Source: Trematomus loennbergii (Eukaryota > Chordata > Actinopteri > Perciformes > Nototheniidae). From it: DNA of 64,000 nucleotides. How positions within the stretch are numbered: the stretch's first letter is position 1; each line of letters begins with the position of its first letter. The stretch covers positions 6,116,207 to 6,180,206 of the forward strand of contig JAAOOA010000056.1 of the NCBI GenBank assembly GCA_012861695.1, given 5' to 3'. Of the stretch, positions 10,101-23,721 are shown in pieces. The notes under the pieces were generated by a model, which saw only the letters and a list, made by a program, of their open reading frames with translations, ran no database searches and had not been told where the DNA came from. Position numbers and translations under genes: made by a program.

Positions 10101-13017
10101 CATTCTAAATGGAATGGCACAAAACCTAATTTCCAAAGGGAAAAGTAAAGTATTGTCTGAGTCTGATACTATATCTGTAAAGTCTGGGATCACCTCATAA
10201 GGCAGTTTGTCAAAGTAGCCGTTGCCTGTCCTATTGGCCTCCCCTCCTTGTCTGAATGGACCTCCCAGCTCCTCCTCGCTGTCACTCAGGTCGTTAATAT
10301 CGATGATGGGCATCTTATAGCGGGCCAGCATGGGCCTCTCTTTCACCCCCCGCAGGATGACAGCGTCCAGCTCCGTGTAGTAGTCCAGCAGAGAGCTGTT
10401 GACCTCTATTCGCAGCAGGTTGGTGGGGAAGTTGATGTGCTTGATGCTGGGGGAAAACTGGCGGGCCTGGGGGGTCAGCACCTTGGTGGGCTCCCCTGAC
10501 CACAGCACCTCCCATCTGGAAAAAGAGAGTTGTACTGTAAAGCCAAGTGGATTAAATGTCCCCCCCTGAAAATTAGCATGTCACTCTAGTCTGAGATTTT
10601 GCCAATCTGCTTCCTAGTATCCAGTCTTCTCTTGGTCCCTTAAGAATGAATATTGAAACAAATGTCAGGAACCTGGAAGTGCTTTTAGACACCAACCTCA
10701 CCTTTTAAGAGAGCCACTCACAGGTTTATCCAGTCATGAATACCATCTCATAAATCAGCTGTGTTTTAATGACGATCAAACCATCATTCATGCTTCTATT
10801 TCCTCACAGTTGGAGTATTGTAATGGTCTTTTAACGAGTACAACAATCAGAAACCAATTAATAGACTTAAAAGACAATGTGTGCAAAATGCGGCAGCAAG
10901 CCTCCTCACATTACTCCAATTGTAATGACCGTACACTGGCTGTCTATTTGTTTTAGTATTGATTTTAAGATTTAACTTAATTATTTAAAGCCTTTCTGGC
11001 TTAGCCCTAAAATATAAATCAGTGATTGCTGTTGGGTACCTGGCTGTCGATGTACTCCTGCTGCTACAGCTCTATCTTCCTTTAAATAACTCCATTCTTT
11101 CCAGATTGTTTTACTAATTGTTTTTTTTTTTGTGTTATTTTATCTCCCATTGTAAAGCGTCCTTGGGTTTCTCGAAAGGCGCTATAAAAATCGAAATTAT
11201 TATTATTATTATTATTATACTCATGTTGATGATAAAGAACAATTCAAAAAAAAAATTCATTGCTTTCTTTCTTTTTCCAGTATTATTGTGTTATTATTGA
11301 TTGTTTTTTGTGTTAGTTGTAAGACTGGTTTTGATAGGTGTATTACAAATAAAAAGTATTATATAATTACTATTATTCATAAAAGCTTCACGGATTGCCG
11401 GTTTCCGACTGGTAAAGGGAAATCAATGGTCAGTGTTGAACTACTGTAGCTCTCTAAAAAAACGTCTATGTAGGAGAATGACCTTGTAATTCTACTCAGT
11501 GCTCCAAATGCTGTCATGGTGCTACAATCAGGAGCAATGTTTCAAAAATACATTTATCAAAAATGATTATCGTATGCTGAATGCTCAAAAGAGAGAAGAG
11601 TTTAGAGACAATTCATTTAATACATGTTCAAAAAACATATTAAAATATAAATAAATCTTTCTCTACCTTGACAAAATTTGCTTGGAAAAAATATAGCTAA
11701 AATGTATATAACTTAATCACTTAAACCCATTATTAGATGTGGATTGTGGAATACAGAGATGTGGTATAATTCAACAAATAACAAATAAAGAAATGGGAAT
11801 GAATTTATCATTCAACTGCTGTGCCAGAATACACACCTCAAGGCAGTGCGTCTCTGCCAATGTAATAAAAGTTGGCTTCTAAACGTCGCTGCTGGTTTGT
11901 AGCCAATACTGATTTGATGAGGTTGGTTGCACAAAAGTTACTACTTTCTTTACCTGGTCATTTTTCCACAGAACCTCAGAGGGTCACCAAAAACCAAATT
12001 CATATGCATCTAATTATTGATTTAATAATTGAAAAGAAACCCCGGTCAAATAATACAGTTTTTACTGAAACTTCAGGCTTACAATTGTGCCTCTTGGTTT
12101 CACTGTCAGATAGACACTGCTAGAGGTGAACCAAATTCCTAAGGTAGCCATAAACATTGTTTAAAGAGCACTTTCCATAACAACACAATGTCCTATAACA
12201 AACAAAGGAAAATAATGAAGTAAAGCTAATTTGATAAATAATACAAATGTCAGGTATCAATGTGTACGAGCATAACAATGCAAGTAATAAATTATTTATT
12301 ATTCAAATAAGGCTAGAAATGTCTCCATTGTAAATTCATGAAACGAGAAGACTAGCTCTCACTTCAAAGTTGTGCTTACCTGCTGGAATGTCTTTTTTAG
12401 AAGTGTTAATCAACTACAGACTACTTCATTCATTGTGCAACTGTGTGTTGTAGAATAGCAATACATGAACTTTGATTTAACATGTTATTGCAGCACTGAT
12501 ACTGATGGTTTCCTCTTTACCTGACATCAGTAGGTGGATTCTGGGAGAAGGGGTTGTGAGAGCAGGCCATAATTTGGACGATGGCTCCAGGGTAATAAGT
12601 CTCAAGCACATCGACTGCTGTAGGGTAGACAGGCTCCTCGAAGCCCAGTTCAATATAATCCTGGCTGTGGAAACCTTTGGGTGTGCGGCGAAAAGGTGGT
12701 GGAGCACTGGCACATTGTTCCCACCACTTCCCATAGGCTCTGAATACAGCCGTCTGAGTGAAGTCCCCTGAGCTGGGGTAGACGTTGGGGACCCCGGCCA
12801 GGTTCCACATGGTGTACGACATGCTATTCTCACTGCCATAGTGGGAGCTGAAGTCCAGAACCTCCTTGGCATACTGATCCACCTCAACACTGACCGGCAA
12901 CACCGCCCGCTGGCCCGACTCCACGGCCCGCCGACTGGTCAGAGCCTCCCCTCGAGTCCCACTCCTGGAGCGGCGCCGCAGACAAATATAGTAAAACATG
13001 CTCATGAGGGTTAACAT
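973..13017 (-). CDS. fbxl4: fbxl4, F-box and leucine-rich repeat protein 4 (3' end outside window)
   Basis: Seven coding exons join in frame: 13017-12521, 10515-10194, 8778-8534, 7415-7202, 3777-3706, 1429-1305 and 1160-973. They give about 555 codons, against about 621 in human. FBXL4 is a mitochondrial F-box protein of an SCF ubiquitin ligase that restrains BNIP3/NIX mitophagy; human loss causes mtDNA depletion. Visible order: an N-terminal segment with YYICLRRR, then a galactose-binding-like region (about residues 45-225, including [15 protein letters not shown]), an F-box from about residue 270 ([17 protein letters not shown]), then leucine-rich repeats to the end. The start is the first in-frame Met of the exon, equivalent to human Met7; no upstream in-frame ATG is present. 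The acidic linker in exon 2 ([11 protein letters not shown]) is shorter than in human. The last 50 or so residues must lie left of base 1. Identity rests on long recognised matches and consistent splice phases. Confidence 0.96.
1305..1429 (-). CDS. fbxl4: fbxl4 coding exon 6 (LRRs)
   Basis: This exon of 125 nt encodes [15 protein letters not shown] through [10 protein letters not shown]. It has a CTGCAG acceptor and a GTAAG donor. The phase (+2) fits exon 7, which supplies one base to complete an Arg codon. Intron 6 is only 144 nt, the shortest in the gene. Confidence 0.95.
1585..1706 (-). repeat. tRNA-derived SINE fragment
   Basis: On the minus strand it begins GGCAGTGGCTCAGTCAGTAGG, a tRNA-like head with a box A (TGGCTCAGTCAG). 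A decayed box B region follows, then the body (TGGAGTGTGGAC, GGAGAGGTCCCAGTTC, CTCCTGGGC) familiar from percomorph SINEs. The 3' tail is missing. Confidence 0.65.
1707..3705. other. fbxl4 intron 5, right part
   Basis: No coding exon other than the 72-nt one that follows. About 2870-3290 resembles a common teleost dispersed repeat (phrases such as AGTTTTGCAATATTAGC and TTAGCTTAGCATA). The remainder is AT-rich and unremarkable. Confidence 0.5.
3706..3777 (-). CDS. fbxl4: fbxl4 coding exon 5 (isolated 72-nt LRR exon)
   Basis: Exactly 24 codons, reading [11 protein letters not shown] then [13 protein letters not shown]. This is the LRR segment that falls between the exons ending YRTKIE and starting IDDYD in the vertebrate protein. 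It is bounded by TTTGCAG and GTAAG. It is phase 0 on both sides, so skipping it would remove one LRR without shifting the frame. It is easily missed by gene finders because it sits alone between introns of 3.4 and 2.3 kb. Confidence 0.93.
4088..4475 (+). mobile_element. TTAA-target MITE, family B, left-truncated copy
   Basis: The right terminus is AATAGGGCCCCT followed by TTAA. The body shares CCATGCTTTAATGTTCAAAAA, TCTGAAACCAGAGCCCA and AGAGATGTCCC with the copies at 39647-39975 and 46020-46822. The left inverted repeat is not recognisable. It lies in fbxl4 intron 4. Confidence 0.7.
4480..7201. other. fbxl4 intron 4, remainder
   Basis: AT-rich intron sequence. I see no exon-like ORF with splice sites and no RNA gene; the short ORFs here lack any family resemblance. 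Confidence 0.5.
7202..7415 (-). CDS. fbxl4: fbxl4 coding exon 4 (LRRs)
   Basis: This exon of 214 nt encodes [16 protein letters not shown] through [10 protein letters not shown], with successive LRR cores LELSCCHF and LNLSSCD. The acceptor is CCTCAG and the donor is GTAGG. Confidence 0.95.
7416..10193. other. fbxl4 introns 2 and 3
   Basis: These are the non-coding parts either side of exon 3 (8534-8778). The stretch 7500-8450 is AT-rich with nothing recognisable. About 9440-9640 contains ATAGGTGGCAGTAACATGCAA, which resembles the end of a widespread fish repeat, but its borders are unclear. Confidence 0.45.
8534..8778 (-). CDS. fbxl4: fbxl4 coding exon 3 (F-box)
   Basis: This exon of 245 nt encodes the F-box ([19 protein letters not shown], then [14 protein letters not shown]) and the first LRR ([13 protein letters not shown]). 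The F-box is the part that binds SKP1 in SCF complexes. The acceptor is CCACAG and the donor is GTCAG. Confidence 0.95.
10194..10515 (-). CDS. fbxl4: fbxl4 coding exon 2
   Basis: This exon of 322 nt encodes [29 protein letters not shown], an acidic linker and GYFDKLPYE. It completes the galactose-binding-like region. The donor reads GTGATC, which departs from the GTRAGT consensus at +5 and +6. The join to exon 3 (PYE to LIQLIL) is nevertheless exactly that of the vertebrate protein. Confidence 0.93.
10640..11217 (+). mobile_element. LINE 3' fragment (L2/Rex-type), decayed
   Basis: The plus strand shows shifted pieces of a reverse transcriptase C-terminal region: [14 protein letters not shown], then EYCNGLL, then [16 protein letters not shown] text. 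It ends with the typical tail (TGTAAAGCGTCCTTGGG, AAAGGCGCTATAAA) and an ATT microsatellite. It carries several frameshifts and stops, is 5'-truncated and is inactive. It lies in fbxl4 intron 1 of the coding region. Confidence 0.7.
11218..12520. other. fbxl4 intron 1 (coding), remainder
   Basis: AT-rich intron DNA; nothing recognisable. Confidence 0.5.
12521..13017 (-). CDS. fbxl4: fbxl4 coding exon 1 (start)
   Basis: This segment of 497 nt runs from [16 protein letters not shown] to [11 protein letters not shown]. Three Met codons lie in the first seven residues (positions 1, 5 and 7), so the exact start could be any of them; the first is chosen by alignment to human Met7. The donor GTAAAG lies at 12515-12520. 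Confidence 0.94.
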
Positions 13018-13150
13018 AGGGAACTCTGGGGTTGAAGGGGGCTGTGAGTAGAAACGGAGCCTAGGGGAGGAAGAGCCTCCACCTACTGGAAGGACACTGG
13101 CTCAAGGGGGTGTACAAAGGGCAGGCTAGGGGTCCGGCTGCATGCATGAC
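13018..13150 (-). other. fbxl4: fbxl4 5' UTR part of exon 2
   Basis: A good acceptor (pyrimidine tract then CCACAG) ends at 13151 on the minus strand. The start-codon exon therefore probably begins at 13150, with 133 nt of leader. No in-frame ATG precedes 13017 here. Confidence 0.6.
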
Positions 13151-14551
13151 CTGTGGGTTAGGCAGAAACAAACACAAGTTAGAAGAACACAAAGACAACA
13201 TTTCTTAGGTACCAGAGAGCACAATGCTTATTGATTCTGAATGCTTATTCCTAACTTTTTTTACAAAATAGAAGAATAGAACAATGGAAGAATGTTTGCC
13301 ACACCTAAGGCTAAAACCCCTAAATAGCTAACCATTAATGGAAGCATTACAAAACATAGAACAACCTCAAACTAATGTAAACCAACAGACCCATTTTGGG
13401 CTTTGGGCACTTACAGATACCAATTTCAGAGGATAAAAGCTCATGGAGAGTGAAAGTAAAGCTTATTCATCGACAGGCACATTGCGTCCTACTGTCATAT
13501 CAAACGCCTGGCAATAGTGCAATAAATGGTGACACTCCCTCTCTACAGCTGCCACAGCAACCATGTCATCAAAAGTAAGCTCCAGCTAAAATAATGCCTA
13601 TTTTGTTTATCAATGACCTGTCCTCATGATAGGCAGGGATGTCTGCTTAAAAGGACATGAGAGCACATTTATCAGGTCAAACTGGAAACTCGAGGTATTG
13701 AGTCGGACACCCATGCTATAAATGTGTTTAGTATCGCTTCAGTTACATTTGGAAAGCAGTTATCCCTACTTCAAAAGGAATCAGAACTGAACAAAAGTGG
13801 ATAGACTGTTCTTAAAAATACTGAGCCAACACTTTCTACATAATAAATGTTTGCAAATAAGTTATATCTTTAGCATGAATGCTTTTATGAGCATTGAAAT
13901 TAAAACAGTTCTAATGTTACACCAAGTATTTTGGGTTGGTCGATATTAAGTTTGCTTAATCAATACTACTGAGAAATGGCTTTGTTGTTCACCATTTACC
14001 GTCGGGTACGGCTTAAAAATGTAATTTATTCTTCTTGTGAACCACTTAACTAGCTAAAACTACCTACCGCCAACTGTGCACATTTAGAAATGTTTATCCA
14101 AATTGTCCTTAAGCCTTGGTAACTCTAAAGACATTTCCTATTTGAGGTACAATACAGTATGAGGAACTATCGTTACCACGTATAAACTGTTGCTTTCTGA
14201 AGCACATCATTCAGAAAAAACACTGAAATGAATATCCCTAAGGTAACATTAGAAGGAGACATGAGCTGCTTCCCACAGTTTGAGTTGTTGTTATTTTCAA
14301 ACTGCTGGTATTAGTTAGCTAGCTAGCTAGGAAACGTTAGCTAGCTAGCTAGCCTACAGACAAGCTGAGCTGTCAAAACACAAACATTAGATTACGTAGC
14401 TAGTTTAGCCAAACCGTGCAGTCAAGAGCACGGGAAAACACAATTAAATTACGGTAAACGTAGGTCGATATATCCATTCATGAGGAAGGTTTAATCCTCT
14501 TCTTTCTTTAACAGGACATTTCAACAACACAACAACATTCCTGCCGTTTAC
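13151..14551. other. fbxl4 leader intron
   Basis: No coding sequence. A short (TAGC)n run lies at about 14315-14353, split by GAAACGT. Confidence 0.5.
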
Positions 14552-14640
14552 CTTGTGATGCCTTCCAGGACAGTCGGACAATGCATTCACTTACTGAGCG
14601 CACGTCATAATAAACCATATAACTGGAATATAATGGTGGA
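14552..14640 (-). other. fbxl4: fbxl4 probable non-coding first exon
   Basis: A donor AAG/GTAAACGG sits at 14544-14551 on the minus strand. It lies at the start of a promoter-like stretch and about 1.4 kb upstream of the start-codon exon, the usual arrangement for this gene. The transcription start was not determined; the right edge is a guess. Confidence 0.45.
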
Positions 14641-14760
14641 TTTATCGAAGTATGTATGGTATCTAGTTTTTGACAGCTTATGTTTACTGAATATGGAGCA
14701 TGTCGGCAACGGCTGTGTCGTCAGCTGAGGTTAAAACGGATTATTAATGCGGAACTGCCA
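14580..14760 (-). promoter_or_regulatory. fbxl4: fbxl4 putative promoter
   Basis: This is the sequence just upstream of the proposed first exon. It contains a CRE-like TGACGTGC (minus strand, near 14600), GCGCTC, and no transposon match. There is no TATA box at a convincing position. Placement depends on the first-exon call. Confidence 0.35.
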
Positions 14761-14956
14761 TTGTATCAACTAAATTACATCCTGTCGCGTTAAATAGCTG
14801 AATGTCAAACCGATTGTAACATGTCTATTTTGGCAATTTTGTTCAAATTGAGCGACTACATTCATGGATTTTATATTAAGGCAATAAGTTACTACGTAGA
14901 ACAGTAAAAGCCGCATCACTTCCGTATAACATGCATACACTATCAACATCCGGTCA

Positions 14957-15050
14957 AAGGCAAGGCAAGGCAAGTTTATTTATAGGCTATAGCACCTTTC
15001 AACACAATTCAAAGTGCTTCAAAGTGCTTTACAAAAATGAAAACATTAAG
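14957..15050 (-). repeat. Dispersed repeat, probable LINE 3' end
   Basis: GGCAAGGCAAGGCAAGTTTA followed by TAGCACCTTTCAACACAATTC and AAAGTGCTTTACA is a very common teleost repeat terminus. It is read here as an antisense LINE tail. Family not assigned. Confidence 0.5.
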
Positions 15051-17531
15051 AGCATTAAGAAATCATTTGCTTTCACACATTCATGCAGCTTGCTACTCTT
15101 GGACCCCATCTGTAGTCACTTGAGTCAACAACAAAAGGTATTTTAGTATTTCTACCATCACTTATACAAAGATAGTCATACGTATGATTGATAGATAGAT
15201 ATCAATACTACTCACGTCAAGTGTCTTAATCTCGATATAAGCACTAGCATTCATACAGTAGTCATTCAACTCAAATTGTAAAATATATGATTTATACAAA
15301 AACAAAAGGTCATTTCTGTAGGCTAACTAGTATTCCAAATGAACCTAATAGGTTAAAAATAAGGAATGTGTAAGTTAATAATGTTACTTGAGAAGTTCAA
15401 ATGAATTTAAGGTTAATTTGAATGGTTTAACAAAAATCCAAAAAAGGCCAAGTCACTGCCTCCTCTCCCTCTTTGCGAGTTGTACTTTTTTAAAGATTAA
15501 GAGTTATATCTTAAAATGTTCTATGCTAAGTCAGGTCCATACTTATTCCACATGAAGTACATAACGTGTTCTTTAAAGAATACATATTTATAGCCTAGGC
15601 ATACATTCTTTATGTACAGATATATGTTTCCCGTGTTTTACCCAGAACTCTTATTTGACAGTTGATACTTTCATTTTAATACTAGGCCTACTTGTTTTCA
15701 ACCCTGAAGAATAAAGTTGACATGGAAGACAAAGCCAAATTTGAATTCCTTATTAAGCTCTGCAGAGCAAACCACAGGGTGAGAGAAAATGCCAGACTCA
15801 GACAGAGCCTGTGTCATTTTGAAGCTGACAACTTGTCAGGAATTCATATTAAACAAACATCCAAATGTCACTGTTGGTTTACTGAAGGTTGTTAAAACAA
15901 CAACAAAATTCCATATTACCACAACTTGGTGTAAAAGGGCTCTCTAGGAACATGTTGTGCCGGTTATATTAAAGCATGTGAGTTACTCTGCTTTCTTGAG
16001 GAGTTTGAGTAAAGCAAGTGATGTTCTTTTGCCAATAATTCCTACACACACACAACTTAAAGAGTTTGAAACACTATCGACTGTACAAAGTCGATTTGGA
16101 TAAAAGCATCAGTGGCATGACATGTAATGTAATGTTGTATATATGTACATGGAAATTAATTAATTTTCTTTTTGTTCAATAAATCTATTTATTATTAAAC
16201 GTATTACCCAATTTAATAAATACATACATGTTTCTCTTACCTGGATTGCTTTACTGTATATCAATCTAGTGTTTTTGAGATTAAGGCTGTAGAGGTGTGG
16301 CCTTCTTCCTGATATAATGGAACTAATTGGTGCACAAAGTGGCAACAAAATAAATTTGAAAACTCAACAGCAATGTGTCTTTCCAGAAATAATGCCCTTG
16401 TTACTCAAGATAGTCCACAAACATTGTTCTAAGCATTTTCATGTAGGACATCTTTTCTTTCACCTAAACTTCATCTGCTTAGCTAGCTAGCATTACTGCT
16501 AAGCCAAGCAGGAAGTCCTTCATGTTTACATCTTACAGTGTCATGAGCAAAACCCTATCGTCCATGAGTAGATGCATGTGTTCCTGATTTTAGGGTGAAC
16601 TGTCCATTCATAATTTTGACTGGAGGGCAAGGGATGTATTCAAATAAAAACATTTTGACCTGACCAACAGGAAAAATCCAAAGGTACACAGTTAAAGTAT
16701 GAAGAGTATGAAAGCAATAAATAATACATTTCACATTTGGAAATCGCTAGCAGCCTATTTGCCAAAACTTGATTTATTTCTAAAGGATAGAAAAACATTT
16801 CTTACTTGCCAAAATAATCCATTAAATATTTCTGCCAATGTTCACAGCACTCTGCATTCATCATGATGCCACTTTAATTATAACAGATAGCTTAAAATGC
16901 AGATACAGGCTAATTAAATCAATAAATAATGCTAATTTGATCTGAATATGCATGCTGTCGTGTTGTTTCTAGTGGTGCATGGTTGTAACATTAACATTTT
17001 CCAGATATTTTGGAAAGTATTTTTGTTTTGTTGCTAGCAGTCTAATTGAAAGTTTTCTGTGTTAAAATCCTCTTCTCTGCAGCCTCTGACCTCCCCTGTG
17101 ACTTCATCCTACCCAAAACCTCCACCCACAGACCAGGACGACACCATGTGATACAAGATTGTGAACGTCAACTCTACACTGTAGATTCAAGCAGAAATAC
17201 CAATCTGTGCTTGCAAAATGTCTCTAAATGCAGGTATTTGAGGTTATTGTAGTTGGGAACCATGGCTTGTTTGTACAGTTCAGTTGGAGCTAATCAAATA
17301 TTTGATCATTAAGAAAAACTCATCTCTCGAGAAAAAAAACCCATAGAAGATAGAGCTAGAGATGATGGAGGCTCTCTCCAATGCCAATAAATACAAAGAG
17401 CCAAAGTTATTGGTGATTTTAGAAGTAACTTGTTCTCCTGGGATACTACTGTAACACAAGGGCAGCAATCCCATGTCATCGGTTTAACAAAGCACACACA
17501 GATCTTAGCTTTCATTGAATCCAGCCAGCTG
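15051..17531. other. Intergenic, right of fbxl4
   Basis: Apart from the SINE tail this is AT-rich DNA without an ORF that resembles a known family. I see no RNA gene. Confidence 0.45.
16078..16135 (+). repeat. Truncated SINE 3' tail
   Basis: TTTGGATAAAAGCATC and GACATGTAATGTAATG match the tail of the full SINE at 52832-53033. No tRNA head is present. Confidence 0.55.
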
Positions 17532-17537
17532 TTGTAC

Positions 17538-18755
17538 CCAAGGGTGTAACTTTGGTTTGAGAAGTGGGGGGGACACAAAACAGGGGGTCCTCCGCAATGA
17601 AATATTTTCTCAATTTAATTCCATTTCCTGCCTTTCTACAAATATATTAGGGACTATAGTGTTAACAAATCCAAGAAAAATGTGTAGTGTATATAATGAG
17701 TGTGCACACTTATCTAGTATCCTATCCATGTGAACCTGTTTTATTTGTGATTACCTGACATCCTCTAGGGGGGTCCGGGGGCATGCACCCCGGGAAGATT
17801 TGTTTCTTTAAATTGAAGTTGAATGCATCAATCTGGTGCACTTTGAGGGCAACATTAAGAGATTTATGGATACAGTTCTCAACACTCATATGAAACAGAA
17901 CTGTATATATTTCAATAATCAAAAAGCCATTAGAATATGCTCACAACCAATAACAAATCATTGATAAACTCCTCTCTCCTATCTTTATCTTACCTAGTCT
18001 GCATTTTTTCTTTTTATTTATGCATATTTGACTAATCACTCCCCTTTCAAACTGTGTTTTTTATTTTTGTACTGACCTATAGTACACATTGGAAGGATTT
18101 CTTAACTTATTTTATATACAACTATATATTACATAGATGGAAATATTTGTTTACATAGATGACCAAACCGTTTGAGACCCACTGAGATAACTAGACTAAA
18201 GTTTACAACCTAATCACTCAGAGAGTCCTTTACCTCCCTGAGCTGACGTTATCTCTCAGTCCGACAGGAGAGGACTCTCCCTCTCCTTATTGTTGAAACA
18301 GCTTCTAATCTCCGTTAGCTCCGAGCTAGCACCAGATGCTAACAACAACCCACGTAACTCTCTCAGTCTCTCTCTCTCTCTGTCTCTCTCTCTCTGTCTC
18401 TCTCTGTCTCTCTCTCTCTCTATTTCTCTCTCTCTCTCTCTCAGTCTCTCAAAGTCCGACAGGAAAGAGCTCTCCCTCTCCTTATTGTTGAAACAGCTAC
18501 TAATCTCCATTAGCTCCGAGCTAGCACCAAATGCTAACAACAACCCCCGTAACTCTCTATGTCTCTCTCTCTCTGTCTCTCTCTCTTTCTATCTCTCTCT
18601 CACAAGATGCGCTCGTGCCACACACACACACAGACGCTCCTCCGTGACGATGACCGCTTGCGTAAAAAAAATTAAAAAGTGGGGGGGACACAAATGGGAT
18701 TTTGAAAAGTGGGGGGACATGTCCCCCCTGTCCCCAGTGGAAATTACGCCCATGG
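17538..18755. mobile_element. 1.2-kb DNA element with apparent 6-bp target duplication
   Basis: Termini CCAAGGGTGTAACTT and AAATTACGCCCATGG form an imperfect 15-bp inverted repeat. TTGTAC flanks both sides (17532-17537 and 18756-18761). Subterminal runs AGTGGGGGGGACAC and GTGGGGGGACATGTCCCCCC are typical of a dispersed fish repeat. No transposase ORF is seen. The interior holds a duplicated CT-rich segment. The superfamily is uncertain; 6-bp duplications are not typical of hAT. Confidence 0.6.
18251..18601. repeat. Imperfect tandem duplication plus (CT)n inside the 17.5-18.8 kb element
   Basis: Two copies offset by 195 nt each read TCCGACAGG, CCTTATTGTTGAAACAGC and GAGCTAGCACCA, followed by a CT microsatellite. 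Any ORF across this region is simply the CT repeat. Confidence 0.85.
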
Positions 18756-19194
18756 TTGTACCTATGAAGTATTGCAACAGATTATTTTCTGGAGACACAA
18801 AGAGAACTACCTCTTCCACAACTTCTGTCACCGATTAAATCGGGATAAGCAAAAGTGAAATAAACGTGGACAAATATGGCTGTTCCTAAGTCCACCATTG
18901 AACTCTACTTCGTTAAATACAGTAGACAGTTAAATCATTGCTTTTGTCCAAAATAAATCAAGAACAAAATTATATTGGGTTTCATTTTAGGCCTCAAGGC
19001 AGTAACAACAGGCAAAGTAAAAAAAAAGGTGTCTTTGTAGAGTTCTACTTGAGTTAGCTTAATGTCAAAGCTGCTAATAGGATACAGCTTTGAAAATCAT
19101 ACTCATTATTTTTCTTTCTTTCTTTCTACTATTACCTCTATTGAAAGTATTTGAAAATAAATGCATACAAGAGACATATATACACAATCTCAAT

Positions 19195-19313
<119 letters not shown>

Positions 19314-20139
19314 CATATCGGTGATGGTCCCATTTTGGCTGCCATTTGCATAGATGAATGACTGAGGCTCTGCTGTCAAAACCAAAAGAGCCAAGCGTCT
19401 CCACAGACCTGCGGGCAACCAATCACGTGTCCAGATCTCATTAGCAGGCATCCATTGTGGGTGACAGGAGGAGATAATTACCTTTGACTACAAGAGCTCT
19501 TGGTCTCTTCATCCCAATGGCAAAAATGCCTGTCATAGAGACTGTGGTACGCTTTGAAGATAAAAAATACACCCAAGGAAATGTGTCTTTTTTTATTGGA
19601 GACATGTCTATGACTTGCAAGATGTGATAGCTGAAGTAAGAAATATTTAGATTCTTCAATTTGTTAAAGGTAGTTAACACACTGGGACGCATTGCAAGTC
19701 AAGATTCTACACTTCGGTAAAATATGTGTAAAAAAGTAAAATGTTATAAATAAAGAAATTCTCATCATGCAGAGAAAGATTCTGTGTTTTAATTTTATGT
19801 ATGATGTTTTTGTATTAATATAACTGCTGCAGATGTAATGGCTGAGCTAATTAAACTAATTTAAATAGTATATATTATATATATTATACTATATTTTTTA
19901 AGTTTCTGAAAAAAAGCTTTAATGTTCAAACAGTGCTTTTATTTTTATTCAATCCAAGATAATTTTTAACATGTTAATTTAGCTAAGAAGGAGAATTTTC
20001 GCAATTCATAAGGAAAGATTTTAATCTTTTATTTTGATCATAAACATTAAAAATCAACACATCTGGAGATACATGGATTTCAAAATACATTGAGCTGTTG
20101 AGTTTACCAAAAAATAATATTCATAGGCCTAAAAAGTTG

Positions 20140-20235
20140 CATAAAAAATAAATACTTGAGTAAAGTACAACTATGTGAAATTTGAATTTAGGTACAGTAT
20201 TTGAGTAAATGTTAAATACATTATTTGTATAATAC
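20140..20235. repeat. Fragment of the 32.7-33.2 kb element
   Basis: ACTTGAGTAAAGTACAA and CAGTATTTGAGTAAATGT match the right part of the element at 32703-33174. Confidence 0.5.
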
Positions 20236-20468
20236 TTTATAGTTCTTAAATATTCTGAATAACCAGTTACCCTTTGACAACAATGTACTTCATCAATTCA
20301 TTGGACTTGTGTCTACTAAAAAAGGACTAACTCACAGAATGGCACGTTTCATAGCAATCCCTGTAGCAGTTTTTCATCACTTTTTCTTGATTGATCTCTG
20401 TCTGAAACAGACCCATGCAGCTAAGACCATAACACAGAAACACATCAGAGAAGGAAAAGGATGCAACG

Positions 20469-23203
<2,735 letters not shown>

Positions 23204-23211
23204 TCCTACAG

Positions 23212-23713
23212 CAGGGGTGTCAAACTCAAGGCCCGGGGGCCAAAATCCGGCCCGTGACTTCATTTTCTGTGGCCCCACAAGAGCTTGCAAAGAATATTAT
23301 ATGTTTATGATACGGTTACATGATGATTTACAGAAGCACGTTGCCCATAAACTACATGTCCCACAATGCATCTCAAATTAGACTTTTTTTCTCAGAATTT
23401 GCCTTTTTTTCTTAGAATGTTACTTTTTTTTTTAAATGTTACTTTTTTTTTAAATCTCACTTCTTTTTTTTATTTAGACTTTTTTTCCAGAATGTGGCTT
23501 TTCTTTTGAAATCATTTTGTGACATTCTCACTGAAGAGACTTGCAATTATTTGCCCCAGACTTCTGCTTTCAGACGTAGTTAATTATGAAGTTATTACCC
23601 TATCTGATAATAATCCAATGCAGAGGCAATAATAGTCTTAAAGTTACAACCGGCCCTTTGAGTGCAGCCCTAATGCTGATGTGGCCCGTGATTAAATTGA
23701 GTTGACACCCCTG
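23212..23713. mobile_element. hAT-type non-autonomous element with 8-bp target duplication
   Basis: Termini CAGGGGTGTCAAACTCAAGG and GAGTTGACACCCCTG are inverted repeats. The flanks are TCCTACAG (23204-23211) and CCCTACAG (23714-23721), a duplication with one mismatch. Subterminal GGCCCG motifs occur at both ends. The 502 nt interior is T-rich and has no transposase. Confidence 0.88.
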
Positions 23714-23721
23714 CCCTACAG

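Noticed and set aside
18256..18838. 182-codon plus-strand ORF and 95-codon minus-strand ORF rich in Ser-Leu or Arg-Glu
   Set aside because: Generated by CT repeats and a tandem duplication within a transposable element.
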